Source: Actinernus sp. WN-2022
Lineage: Eukaryota; Cnidaria; Anthozoa; Actiniaria; Actinernidae
Assembly (NCBI GenBank): GCA_030867875.1
Contig: JAOWCC010000916.1
Location: 310,001 to 374,000, forward strand
DNA length: 64,000 nucleotides
Direction: 5' to 3'
Shown here piece by piece: positions 1 to 7,895 of this stretch (within the stretch, counting starts at the first letter, position 1; each line of letters starts with the position of its first letter). The position numbers and the translations under genes are program-made. The notes under the pieces are model-generated. The model had not been told where the DNA came from, did not search any database, and saw only the letters and a program-made list of their open reading frames with translations.

Positions 1-5
1 TTATC

Positions 6-545
6 ATGGATAAAGAAGTACTCGAGATATTCGGTGAGGATGTAACAGGCCCACCACCAACCAACCTAGACGTTACGTCGGACAATCGCGAATCACTTTC
101 GATCTTAGCCGCAACAGGCGTAACGAAAGAATACTTAGGTAAGAACTTTTCTCTAGGAGACATCTCTAGACTTCCTGAGAAAGAAATAGACAAGTTGTAT
201 AGGAGGTATCAGGCCGTCCTAGCTCAGCAAGTAACGAAAGGCTTAGTCGACGGCGTGACGCGTCTAGCTACCCGCCTAGTTGCCTACCTAGTACCAATAG
301 ATTCTCAAGAAGCCCTAATCAAGGACCTACAAGAAGACCCTCTAGTCCGCAACGAAATCAGTGCTGCGACTGGCCTACTATCGCTCAAAGCAGGTCGCCT
401 TGTAGCTCTAGCTAGCGTCCTATTCCACATATCTGGTCACGTAGTCATTCCTGGAACAACTGTTGAACCTCCACATATACCTACTATATTGAATCAAGAT
501 GGAGGATCAGATAACTGCGAATCCTCCAACGACTGTACCAACTAA
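6..545 (+). CDS. Polinton small protein 1, unknown function
   Basis: 179-aa protein that I do not recognise. It is acidic at both ends, with a central helical part (about residues 60-145) containing a hydrophobic stretch near residues 125-147 that could be a membrane or amphipathic segment. The C-terminus is polar and rich in D, N, S and C. The start ATG is at 6, so a longer upstream coding region cannot be excluded. Its last 47 bases overlap the next gene in another frame, as is usual for compact viral-type genomes. Position beside integrase and polymerase suggests an element-encoded structural or accessory protein; that is inference. Confidence 0.6.
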   Translation: MDKEVLEIFGEDVTGPPPTNLDVTSDNRESLSILAATGVTKEYLGKNFSLGDISRLPEKEIDKLYRRYQAVLAQQVTKGLVDGVTRLATRLVAYLVPIDSQEALIKDLQEDPLVRNEISAATGLLSLKAGRLVALASVLFHISGHVVIPGTTVEPPHIPTILNQDGGSDNCESSNDCTN

Positions 546-840
546 GGTAAAAAACCCAAAGCGCGTCGCAGCCGGAAAGGCACTAGCATTAAGCAACAAG
601 CTCGCTAGAGAATCTCAGAAGAGAGAGTTGACGCGCGAAAGCGAATCATGCAAAGAAGTCGACGTAGAGAAAGGTCGGATCGAAAACCTGACTATCCTCG
701 CAGTCATCGGTACTGGCGCTACATTGTTTGGCACGTACTTTGCGTACAAGAAGTATGTAGAGGGTAATAAGCGTGTTGCCACCGTTAGAACGACACAACC
801 TGCAGCTCCGGCAAAGCCAACGGCACTAGACATGGAGTAA
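499..840 (+). CDS. Polinton small protein 2, single-pass membrane protein
   Basis: 113-aa protein: a basic, Lys/Arg-rich N-terminal half (about residues 17-60), one clear hydrophobic segment (about residues 63-83, LTILAVIGTGATLFGTYFAY) and a short Pro/Ala-rich tail. The ATG overlaps the end of the preceding gene. Topology and small size resemble minor membrane proteins of large DNA viruses and Polintons, but no family is recognised. The antisense reading frame over the same bases is a shadow. Confidence 0.6.
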   Translation: MEDQITANPPTTVPTKVKNPKRVAAGKALALSNKLARESQKRELTRESESCKEVDVEKGRIENLTILAVIGTGATLFGTYFAYKKYVEGNKRVATVRTTQPAAPAKPTALDME

Positions 841-877
841 CACTTAAAGACTCGAGATCATAGTAGTATATATCTAG

Positions 878-1102
878 ATGGAGAAGGAATTGACGAAGAC
901 GGCAACCGATGCAGTCAAAATCGTTGGACTCGCTGCTGGTATTGGGTGGATCGTAAAAAAGACTACCAAGGAATCTATGCTTAGTGATCCTTCTTCTTCC
1001 CTAGCGAATTACGCAAAGTGGACTGCCGTGATACTTGGTAGCTTATACGCAAAGGAATATCTTGAGAAACAACTTGAGAAAGAAAAAGAAAAGACCAAAT
1101 AA
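878..1102 (+). CDS. Polinton small protein 3, membrane-type
   Basis: 74-aa protein with two short hydrophobic segments (about residues 12-26 and 46-58) and a strongly charged, Lys/Glu-rich helical tail. It lies 37 bp after the previous stop and 2 bp before the next ATG, so it sits in a tight same-strand cluster. No family recognised. It may be an internal membrane or virion-associated protein; function is inferred only from context. Confidence 0.55.
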   Translation: MEKELTKTATDAVKIVGLAAGIGWIVKKTTKESMLSDPSSSLANYAKWTAVILGSLYAKEYLEKQLEKEKEKTK

Positions 1103-1104
1103 TA

Positions 1105-1536
1105 ATGGCACTAGCAGCAATTGGTATGTCGATTTTCGGCGCTGTTTTGAATGCGACGGCATTTACTGGTGGTGGCATACTAGCTAGAATGTTTGGAAAG
1201 GACGATGCTGTAGATAAGGAACGAGAGAGACACGATAGGGCCACCGAAAAACTAGAACGTGAAATGAAAGCGTATAGAATCAAACGTCAAAGCTTATATG
1301 ACTATGCACAAGAGCAGGAAGGTCTTGAACGCAAAGCACACAACGATCAAAGAGATACCAACGAAGCCTTAGTGCGATCCGATAAGTTACGTAAGGCGCT
1401 TAAACGTCTCAAAGAGATGAAAGAACCCCGCTTATCTGACTACTACAAACCCTCAAACAATCAGAAGACTGGCGAGTTGCTCTACGTTGGTGGTGGAATG
1501 CTAGGCGTTGGATACACTATTAGTAAATGGATATAG
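1105..1536 (+). CDS. Polinton small protein 4, coiled coil with hydrophobic ends
   Basis: 143-aa protein. The N-terminal 30 residues are hydrophobic and Gly-rich (AAIGMSIFGAVLNATAFTGG), residues about 33-115 are a long highly charged predicted coiled coil, and the C-terminal 17 residues are again Gly-rich and hydrophobic (LLYVGGGMLGVGYTIS). It starts 2 bp after the preceding stop. The layout suggests a membrane-tethered coiled coil, such as a minor structural protein. No homologue is recognised with certainty. Confidence 0.6.
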   Translation: MALAAIGMSIFGAVLNATAFTGGGILARMFGKDDAVDKERERHDRATEKLEREMKAYRIKRQSLYDYAQEQEGLERKAHNDQRDTNEALVRSDKLRKALKRLKEMKEPRLSDYYKPSNNQKTGELLYVGGGMLGVGYTISKWI

Positions 1537-1547
1537 ATACTACTACT

Positions 1548-1745
1548 AAGCTACTAGTAAGCTACTTAAGCTACTACTAAGCTACTAGTAAGTTGCCCTA
1601 AGCTACTAGTAAGTTACCCTAAGCTACTAGTAAGTTACCCTAAGCTACTAGTAAGTTACCCTAAGCTACTAGTAAGTTACCCTAAGCTACTAGTAAGTTA
1701 CCCTAAGCTACTAGTAAGTTACCCTAAGCTACTAGTAAGTTACTA
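1548..1745 (+). repeat. 21-bp tandem repeat between Polinton genes
   Basis: About nine head-to-tail copies of a 21-bp unit (consensus CTAAGCTACTAGTAAGTTACC). The first two or three copies are degenerate and the later ones identical. It separates the small-protein cluster from the integrase gene. The unit contains the palindrome ACTAGT and overlapping CTA/TAG words. It could be a replication or packaging-associated repeat or a simple minisatellite. Confidence 0.9.
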
Positions 1746-1752
1746 AAAAAAG

Positions 1753-1807
1753 AAAAAAGGAAGAATGAAGAGGGTCACGCAACGACTTTCTTCATTCTTC
1801 CTTTTTT
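1753..1807. terminator. 18-bp perfect stem with T-run upstream of integrase
   Basis: AAAAAAGGAAGAATGAAG (1753-1770) is exactly complementary to 1790-1807, with a 19-nt loop, and is followed by a T-run to 1815. It sits directly after the 21-bp repeat array and before the integrase start. It could end transcripts of the upstream cluster or act as a cis element. The sequence is certain; the role is inference. Confidence 0.6.
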
Positions 1808-1848
1808 TTTTTTTTCATCTGTTGAAGGTTAGAATGTATAGATGTATG

Positions 1849-2877
1849 ATGGATTCTAAACTTGCGAATATCTTCTATGGTCCTATGGGCTATTGGAAAG
1901 GTCACTCTGCAATTGGCAAGCTATCGGTAGCAGCGAAAGCATCAGAAGACGTGGCTAGGAGTTGGTTGGAAAAGCAATCTATGTGGCAAATATATCTACC
2001 ACCACCAAAACACATTCCACGACCACATTGGACTGTATCGAAACCAAATGAAGTCCACCAAGCTGATTTGATATTTCTACCACACGATCGGCCTGGACGT
2101 GGAAGGAAACTATATAAGTATGCATTAGTGGTAATCGATGTAGCTTCTCGATACAAAGAAGCCGAACCTTTGGCATCTAAAGATAGTGGTGAAGTTTCTG
2201 CGGCATTCGAACGAATCTATAAACGTAGTCCACTAGAATGGCCAAAGACTTTGCAAGTAGATCCTGGTAGAGAATTCATGGGACGCATGTCTGAAACGCT
2301 AGAACTACATGGTACGAAAGTTCAACGAGGTGAGGCTGGTAATCATAGAGCGCAAAGTTTTGTTGAAAGAGCAAATAGGACTCTAGCTGAGAGATTATTT
2401 GGCTATCAATATGCACAAGAGATGGTGCTTACTTCGGAAGGATCAGATGAGCGTAGTAGAGAATGGGTAATTCGTTTACCAATGGTTATCAAAGCCATGA
2501 ACAGTGAGGTGACTCGGTTGACTGGTAAAGAGCCTTCGAATTCTGTAGTGGCGCAACAAGTAGATCTGAAGACTCCTACGTATTCGCGCACCGTTGGATT
2601 GAGAGAAGAGCGTCTACCATTCGACGTTCTAGTTCGATATCTTTATGCACCAGGAGAATTGGAAGGAGGTGAAAAACGTAGAGCTACTGATCCTGTGTGG
2701 AGTTTGCAGATATACACCATTTCGCGAAGTGTAGTATCTTCGGGCCAGCCTGTGCTTTACTACCTTGCGAAGGAGAAGGACGCACCCAAACGTGGATTCG
2801 TTCGTGAAGAGCTACAAGTCGTTCCTAGGGATACAGAACTACCACCAAAAGGAATTCTGTTTGTACCTAGACGCTAA
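1849..2877 (+). CDS. Polinton DDE integrase (rve family)
   Basis: Retroviral-type integrase that would insert the element. The open frame extends to 1765, but that ATG lies inside the 18-bp hairpin, so I place the start at the ATG at 1849 (MDSKLANIFYG...), giving 342 aa. The catalytic core is visible: Asp73 in HQADLIF, Asp138 in QVDPGREF and Glu173 in FVERANRTLAE, with 34 residues between the last two (DDE, 35-type spacing). N-terminal residues 1-60 match the usual short HTH/zinc-type module in position only; no clear HHCC finger is seen. The C-terminal region (about 250-342) has the chromo-like basic end typical of Polinton integrases. The gene looks intact. It converges on the polymerase gene, with overlapping stops at 2874-2877. 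Confidence 0.88.
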   Translation: MDSKLANIFYGPMGYWKGHSAIGKLSVAAKASEDVARSWLEKQSMWQIYLPPPKHIPRPHWTVSKPNEVHQADLIFLPHDRPGRGRKLYKYALVVIDVASRYKEAEPLASKDSGEVSAAFERIYKRSPLEWPKTLQVDPGREFMGRMSETLELHGTKVQRGEAGNHRAQSFVERANRTLAERLFGYQYAQEMVLTSEGSDERSREWVIRLPMVIKAMNSEVTRLTGKEPSNSVVAQQVDLKTPTYSRTVGLREERLPFDVLVRYLYAPGELEGGEKRRATDPVWSLQIYTISRSVVSSGQPVLYYLAKEKDAPKRGFVREELQVVPRDTELPPKGILFVPRR

Positions 2878-5800
2878 ACAGCGTACTCTATTGGCTCGGT
2901 GTGGATTCCATCGGGAAGAACGCGTCTTTTGTCGTAGTAAGCCGATAGCCCAAGCTTCCGTTGTTTGTAGGTTGCTATGCCTTCTGGCGATAGTCGGAAG
3001 CCTCGGTTTTCCGCCATGTCGATATCACCCTGGAGGGCTGCTTTGAATCGATCCCACGTAATATCGTTGTGACGCCTAGACATACCTTTAGCGGAATACT
3101 TCTTGCTGCCACCCGTATCGACGTAGTAGGCTTTCGAGCATAGGGCAATGGCGCGCTGTCCTTCGAATTCGAGTTTGAAGAGTCCTGGCGTACGACTGCT
3201 CCATTCGTCCCAAGCTAGCCATTCATTCCTTTCGGCTTCGAAATCTTCTCGCAGTTCCGGTCTTACAACCTCATCGAGGCTATTTCCTGAGATGGCAATG
3301 TAGGCACTGTCTGTGTCCATCTGTATATATTCGAAATCATTGCGATCAATGTACTTGTCGATGAAGTCATAGTAGAACTCAAGCATACGCAGCTTTGCGA
3401 GCTGGTACACAGCGATACCTACTTGGAAAGGCCGTTTGATTCGGATCTGGTCTTTCCTACTCTCTAGTTCATATGCATCACCAATCTCTTCCAGGTCTTC
3501 GAACCAAACACTTCGCAATGCCTTGTCCACAACCTTCTCATCTTTTGTATAGGTGACCTTTGTTTGGCGTCCCAAGTCTTCGAGCAACTTTCCATAGGCG
3601 CTGTTTCCTAGTAGCTTGAACACATCTGCCAGCAAAGCCTCACCTTTGTCTTCATCTCCCAGGCGTCGCGCCTCAGTGACTTGGTCCACGAACCATCCGA
3701 AGATTTCTTTGGGTTCGTAATCTATCGTGCGGTAGACAGCAGTGATCACTGCGCCGTGATCTACATACCAAAGTAGAAGAGGAGCATAGAGTAGCAACTT
3801 CTTTCCAGAGAGACTTCCAACTAACTTCTTTTCCTCGCTGAGCTTTCTACCTGTCTTTGTGAGGTAGGCCAACATTTCTGGAGGGATTGCTTCTTTGGGG
3901 ATTTTCTTGTTGTAGAAGAAGGGTGGCATCTCCTCAAATTCCTTCCACAATTTCTTTGGTATCTCGATGTCTACTTCTGCATATCCAAACCACGTTCCAC
4001 CAAGTAGACATTCAACGAATCCTTCAGTGGCTGGACCTGGATCGTCATAGTGTACAACCTTTTCTTTTCCACAAGGCATTTCGAATTCCATGGTAGAAAG
4101 ATATAGGGCGTTGGCATCGTATCCAAGAATCTTACGACAAGTCTTAGTTCCTCCCTGATGACTACGAATCTTAGTCACTCCTGATTCGTGGAGTCTGGTG
4201 AACACTATGCTTGGACCTCCCACGACAGCGTCTTTCAGCATGTGGTAGGCTTCCTTACTTGGAGCGTACATCTCAGCTCCCCTTTCTACACTACCTCGAA
4301 GCAGGAACTGTAGTGAGACTCCTGGGATGGACACTGCGTCTTTCAGCATGTCTACTCCTTTCTCGTGATAGAAATCTTGCATCTTTTCGAGTGCCTCTAG
4401 GAATGGAACTACATCTAGGTTGTTGTAGTATCTTAGCCAGTCTGCAAAGGTTTCCATTCCTTTGTCGAGAAAGGTGTGCTTGCAGTCTTCGAACTCTTCC
4501 CTAGATAGTAGGTGTTCTCTTTTCAACTTCGAACCCCACTCTTGATAATCTGGTAATCCAACGTGATCCAACTTGTCGGGAGAGTCGAACCACTCATATG
4601 GGAAGAAACTCTTTTGCAACTCACATCCATATGCCTTGACCCACCTTTCGTAGGAAGTTCCAGGTCCAAGGTAGTTAATCACATCTAGGAAACGGAAATC
4701 TGGAGTCAATAGGAACATAGTGGAATTGGCTTTCTTTGCTACCAGGATCTTTGAACAGGTGTCGGCAATGGTTCCTACGAAGTGCTCCCTGATCAGATTG
4801 AGATCGTACCTGCCAGAGTTGAATCCCAACACTGGAACTTGATAGATCCATTCGTTGATCTTCGCTTGTTGACTCTTTGGTAGGGTGTAAAAGGAGAATT
4901 TGGGTGAATCAAGCCAAAACCATCTTTCCATAGCTCCTTGGATTGTCTCTGCTCTTTGCTGGAGTTCTTTGACAAAGGCTTTGATGAGTTCTTTTGGATT
5001 GCGTCGACAGATGTGGGTTGGCTTTCGATCGTACGTGTCGGCAATTGATACTGATATTGGGACATGGACGTTTTCGATGGTCAAGTGTTCTGTTGGTTGT
5101 CTTCCTTTCGTTGTATCGAGATAGGCTTCGAAATCGTAAACTATGAAGTGTGGGTAGACAGTTTGTGTTGGTGTGGGGACCGGTTTGTTTTTCTTCTTTG
5201 TGGAGCAGCCCCAAGCTTCCACTACTGTATAACCAGCTCCTTGTAGCTTTGCCGTTCTTTCACAGGTCTTGAGATAGAGCCTCCTTTCCCTAGGGAAGCA
5301 TTTCGGGCAGCCATGGAAATAGCATCCATGAAATTGAAAGATGGTTTTCGAAAGAGGTTCGTAGCCGTCGACCGGTGCTCCTTCGATCCAATGCTCTCCA
5401 CCATGCCCACAAGCTGCATGATGAATGTGTTGTCCAATCCTTTTGGTTTCGCGTTCCAACCAGCATAGAGCGACTTTGCTGGCTGTGCTCTCTGGCCAGA
5501 AGGCTTTTTCGTATGCCGACTGGGGTACTGTGATTACCTTTCCAGGGCAAACAATCTTCGTTTCGCCACGCCTGCAACGATCTGCATGGCGGTGGAGGTT
5601 CGAGGCTTTTGTGAACCGTTGCTTACAATCGTTGCATACGTAGACACTCCCTATCTTGTCGATGTTCTTGATGTAGAAGGCATGTTCTTCATACATCCCA
5701 ATCGTCATCGTATGCTTGTAGTGGGGTGCATGTCGCGTCAGATGCCAAGCGCCATCCTCCGTAGGTTCGTACACCCGAATACCGATTCCAAAGTGCAACT

Positions 5801-6464
5801 CGACTTCCTCCAGCTGGTCTAAGGAAGTTCTGGGAACGTCTTGTGTGGGCGCTGTCAGGCGATAGAAGTTCTGGGCAAGTTTTCGAGCTTTGACGCAACA
5901 CCTATCTACTCTTGCTCCTTCATGCATGGCAAGGCAGCGCCAAAGACATAGGTTGTCGCCATATTGATCAAGGGCAAGCATTCCTTTCTTAAGGCGAAGC
6001 CATTGGGGCAGTGGACCTGTTCCCAACAAAAGCTGACGATCGATCACGACTTTGACATCTACGTAGATCCAACGAACGAAGGCCCATTGGGTATTTGGTC
6101 GAGTGATGTTGTCGGGATTCAATCGAGCTGTCTCCTTGCTATTGATCCACTCTTCTGCATCTTCTAGGATGTTCACCCATGGAGAGCCTGGGACAGTCTT
6201 GGAGAATAGAATCACGCGTCCGTCATTGACATTTCGAATGCGATAGGTGTAGCTGTATCGCAGGTAAAAGCTGGTGGTTACCTTTGCAACTAACTTTTCC
6301 ATGATCCTAGGAGTCAAGTCTCCTGCCACACCTTGGAAGAAGCGCCATCGGATAGTACGGCGACCTATCTCCACTCCCTCGAGCATTCCATCTCTCTCCT
6401 CTAGAATAGCACCTGCCTCTCGAGCTAGACTCCGTGGAAGTGGTTCACTACGTGGTCTCACCAT
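2874..6464 (-). CDS. Polinton protein-primed family B DNA polymerase
   Basis: 1196-aa polymerase expected to replicate the element. Visible parts: a C2H2 zinc finger at about residues 273-295 (CNDCKQRF...HRHADRC), a Cys/His-rich segment at about 347-390 (HAACGHGG...HGCYFHGCPKC), the exonuclease Exo I motif YDFEAY near residue 440, polymerase motif A (YDANALYLS) near 784, motif B (KLLGNSAYGKL) near 956 and motif C (YIQMDTDSAY) near 1051. Motif order and length fit the Maverick/Polinton PolB family. The start at 6464 lies 9 bp downstream of the 71-bp repeats. The frame is open throughout with no visible break, so this element was active recently or is under constraint. Several long frames on the opposite strand are shadows. 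Confidence 0.93.
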   Translation of the reverse strand: MVRPRSEPLPRSLAREAGAILEERDGMLEGVEIGRRTIRWRFFQGVAGDLTPRIMEKLVAKVTTSFYLRYSYTYRIRNVNDGRVILFSKTVPGSPWVNILEDAEEWINSKETARLNPDNITRPNTQWAFVRWIYVDVKVVIDRQLLLGTGPLPQWLRLKKGMLALDQYGDNLCLWRCLAMHEGARVDRCCVKARKLAQNFYRLTAPTQDVPRTSLDQLEEVELHFGIGIRVYEPTEDGAWHLTRHAPHYKHTMTIGMYEEHAFYIKNIDKIGSVYVCNDCKQRFTKASNLHRHADRCRRGETKIVCPGKVITVPQSAYEKAFWPESTASKVALCWLERETKRIGQHIHHAACGHGGEHWIEGAPVDGYEPLSKTIFQFHGCYFHGCPKCFPRERRLYLKTCERTAKLQGAGYTVVEAWGCSTKKKNKPVPTPTQTVYPHFIVYDFEAYLDTTKGRQPTEHLTIENVHVPISVSIADTYDRKPTHICRRNPKELIKAFVKELQQRAETIQGAMERWFWLDSPKFSFYTLPKSQQAKINEWIYQVPVLGFNSGRYDLNLIREHFVGTIADTCSKILVAKKANSTMFLLTPDFRFLDVINYLGPGTSYERWVKAYGCELQKSFFPYEWFDSPDKLDHVGLPDYQEWGSKLKREHLLSREEFEDCKHTFLDKGMETFADWLRYYNNLDVVPFLEALEKMQDFYHEKGVDMLKDAVSIPGVSLQFLLRGSVERGAEMYAPSKEAYHMLKDAVVGGPSIVFTRLHESGVTKIRSHQGGTKTCRKILGYDANALYLSTMEFEMPCGKEKVVHYDDPGPATEGFVECLLGGTWFGYAEVDIEIPKKLWKEFEEMPPFFYNKKIPKEAIPPEMLAYLTKTGRKLSEEKKLVGSLSGKKLLLYAPLLLWYVDHGAVITAVYRTIDYEPKEIFGWFVDQVTEARRLGDEDKGEALLADVFKLLGNSAYGKLLEDLGRQTKVTYTKDEKVVDKALRSVWFEDLEEIGDAYELESRKDQIRIKRPFQVGIAVYQLAKLRMLEFYYDFIDKYIDRNDFEYIQMDTDSAYIAISGNSLDEVVRPELREDFEAERNEWLAWDEWSSRTPGLFKLEFEGQRAIALCSKAYYVDTGGSKKYSAKGMSRRHNDITWDRFKAALQGDIDMAENRGFRLSPEGIATYKQRKLGLSAYYDKRRVLPDGIHTEPIEYAV

Positions 6465-6472
6465 TCTCCCTT

Positions 6473-6685
6473 CGATATAACTATGTGTTAGGATAGCTTT
6501 AACAGGTACTCGAATTTGGATTTTATGTGTAAGGATGTTGCGGCGATATAACTATATGTAATTATATCTCTAATAGGATTATCAAGTTGGATTTTACGTA
6601 CAAGCAATCGATGTCGATATAACTATATGTAATCATATCTCTAATAGGATTATCAAGTTGGATTTTACGTACAAGAATGTCTAGT
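6473..6685. repeat. Three tandem 71-bp repeats upstream of polB
   Basis: The phrase CGATATAAC starts at 6473, 6544 and 6615, giving an exact 71-bp period. Copies 2 and 3 are nearly identical (shared TATCTCTAATAGGATTATCA) and copy 1 is diverged. The array sits between the polymerase start codon and the palindromic terminus. It is a good candidate for promoter or origin-proximal repeats. Confidence 0.9.
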
Positions 6686-6714
6686 GACACTTTGAATGAC
6701 CCTTAGTTACCCCT

Positions 6715-6948
6715 AGTAGTATAGTCGGAGTCAGTTAAATACAACTTTTTCTTGTGCAAGATAAACTTAAAAGGTTGTGAATGTTATGGACGCCTTTTTT
6801 CTTGCATAAGGGGCGTCATGAAGTGGATTTCTGAATTCGCTTTATGACGCCCCTTGTGCAAGAAAACAAGGCGTCCATAACATTCACAACCTTTTGAGTT
6901 TTCTTGTACAAGAAAAAGTGGTATTTAACTGACTCCGACTATACTACT
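6715..6948. repeat. 234-bp palindromic terminus (hairpin-forming)
   Basis: The left arm 6715-6819 and right arm 6844-6948 are near-perfect inverted repeats around a 24-nt centre. The outer 28 bases are exactly complementary (AGTAGTATAGTCGGAGTCAG... against ...CTGACTCCGACTATACTACT). The arms include TTCTTGTGCAAG-type words and a GGCGTCC block. I read it as the terminal region of the Polinton. An independent foldback MITE inserted beside the element end is the alternative. Confidence 0.85.
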
Positions 6949-7548
6949 ACAGTATTTAATAAGGACTTAGCTGTCGAAGTCCCAAGCAAGTTCATCATCC
7001 AGAATGTTTCCTCCTCTTCATACGTGATGAATTCTTTTTCCTCCTTTTTGTTCTTCCAGTGTAAACCTTCCCTCGTACCGTCTTTCATCTCTGCATCCAA
7101 CGCTCTGCGGGAAAGGCAAAACCTTTAAAGATATCAGGAAATTACATTCAGATAGGTACTATTCCATTTACTACATTGAGAAATGAGGAATGCTAAAATG
7201 TACTGTACATTATTCTCACCTTCGGTCCTTAGTATCCAGAGGATTTAATGACATTTTTCTCTTCAATGTGTCGTCGTATAGCACATACTATGCCGTATAC
7301 ACTTTTACGTGGATATCTTTCTCCAGACTTTTTGGAACTTTCATAACTAATTTGTTAAGCCAGTAGTTGCGACTAACTGCATCCATTTCTTCGACAGTCA
7401 TTGGAAGTGGCGTAACCTTGTGTAAATCGTAGTCTTTAAACAGCCCTCCAGGCTCTAAAACTGGTACGGTTCGATTAATCTGCCAGTCGTTGAAAATACT
7501 GATAGCCCATTCTAAACCTTCCCTCTCCGGCCTCCATCTTGGGCACAT
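6949..7548 (-). pseudogene. Crypton-type recombinase-derived gene (DUF3504/ZMYM-KCTD1-like), interrupted
   Basis: Two minus-strand exons of the multicopy family related to ZMYM2, QRICH1 and KCTD1, which derives from Crypton tyrosine recombinases (family knowledge). Exon 7288-7548 reads ...NYWLNKLVMKVPKSL..., the usual 'MNYWLSKFVLEVR..YPPKSL' region. Exon 6949-7104, with acceptor TTTCCCGCAG, reads ALDAEMKDGTREGL...EEEETFWMMNLLGTS..SLLNTV. At 6948 the frame runs straight into the palindromic end of the Polinton and stops within two codons, so the exon has been split by that insertion. The recombinase catalytic region would lie beyond the other element end, outside the window. Intron 7105-7287 is plausible. 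Family call moderately sure. Confidence 0.6.
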
Positions 7549-7743
7549 ACTAAATGCCGAAATGAAACATGCATCATTAAAACCAAATTATTCTTTCGTA
7601 ACTGACTTTATTATGCATACAAAATGTATTTAACTGCGTGCTCACGAGGGAAAATGTTAAGAGTAAAGCGACATCATTAAAACCAAATTCTTCTAGCTAT
7701 ACATACAAAACAATATTTGTCACCTATTTGATTGAGAAGTCAG

Positions 7744-7886
7744 ATCAAAAACTCGAGCTTCGTGTTTCACCAGGGAATCCAAACACCTCGAAAGAATAAA
7801 AGCACTCGGCCAAAGCGGCCTCATGCTTTCATCTTTCTCGGTGCTTGGATACCCTGGTAAAACACTAGTTCTCGTTTTTTATCTAT
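7744..7886. mobile_element. Hairpin MITE, ~143 bp
   Basis: Imperfect palindrome: the left arm (GATCAAAAACTCGAGCTTCG... onward) pairs with the right arm ending ...AACACTAGTTCTCGTTTTTTATC, around the centre GGCC-AAAGC-GGCC near 7810-7822. The word ACCAGGG.ATCC is present in both arms. No coding. It abuts the 3' border of the DUF6589-type exon at 7896, so it may have inserted in the flanking intron. Confidence 0.75.
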
Positions 7887-7895
7887 CACAGATAC

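Larger units (their letters stand above)
1..6948. mobile_element. Polinton/Maverick-type element, right portion
   Basis: The window opens inside a large self-synthesising DNA element. It holds four short + strand genes, a DDE integrase (+) and a protein-primed type DNA polymerase B (-), the last two converging so that their stop codons overlap. That pairing is diagnostic of Polinton/Maverick elements (family knowledge). The proposed right end is 6948: the last 234 bp form a near-perfect palindrome whose outer tip read inward begins AGTAGTATAGTC, and the next bases continue a reading frame of a recombinase-type gene. The family's 5'-AG tip and 6-bp TSD would make ACAGTA (6949-6954) the expected duplication. 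The left end, and any ATPase, protease and capsid genes, lie outside the window. Element identity is strong; the exact end is inference. Confidence 0.85.

Noticed and set aside
615..1283. Minus-strand open frames under the small Polinton genes
   Set aside because: Antisense of tightly packed + strand genes with no recognisable features.
2765..6480. Many open frames opposite or inside the polymerase and integrase genes (e.g. 4211-4504, 4900-5124, 5222-5577)
   Set aside because: Shadows of the real polB and integrase frames: no domains, and they vanish outside the coding regions.
6715..6948. Hairpin as an independent MITE unrelated to the Polinton
   Set aside because: Not excluded, but the flanking gene exon resumes only on the right side, which fits an element edge better.
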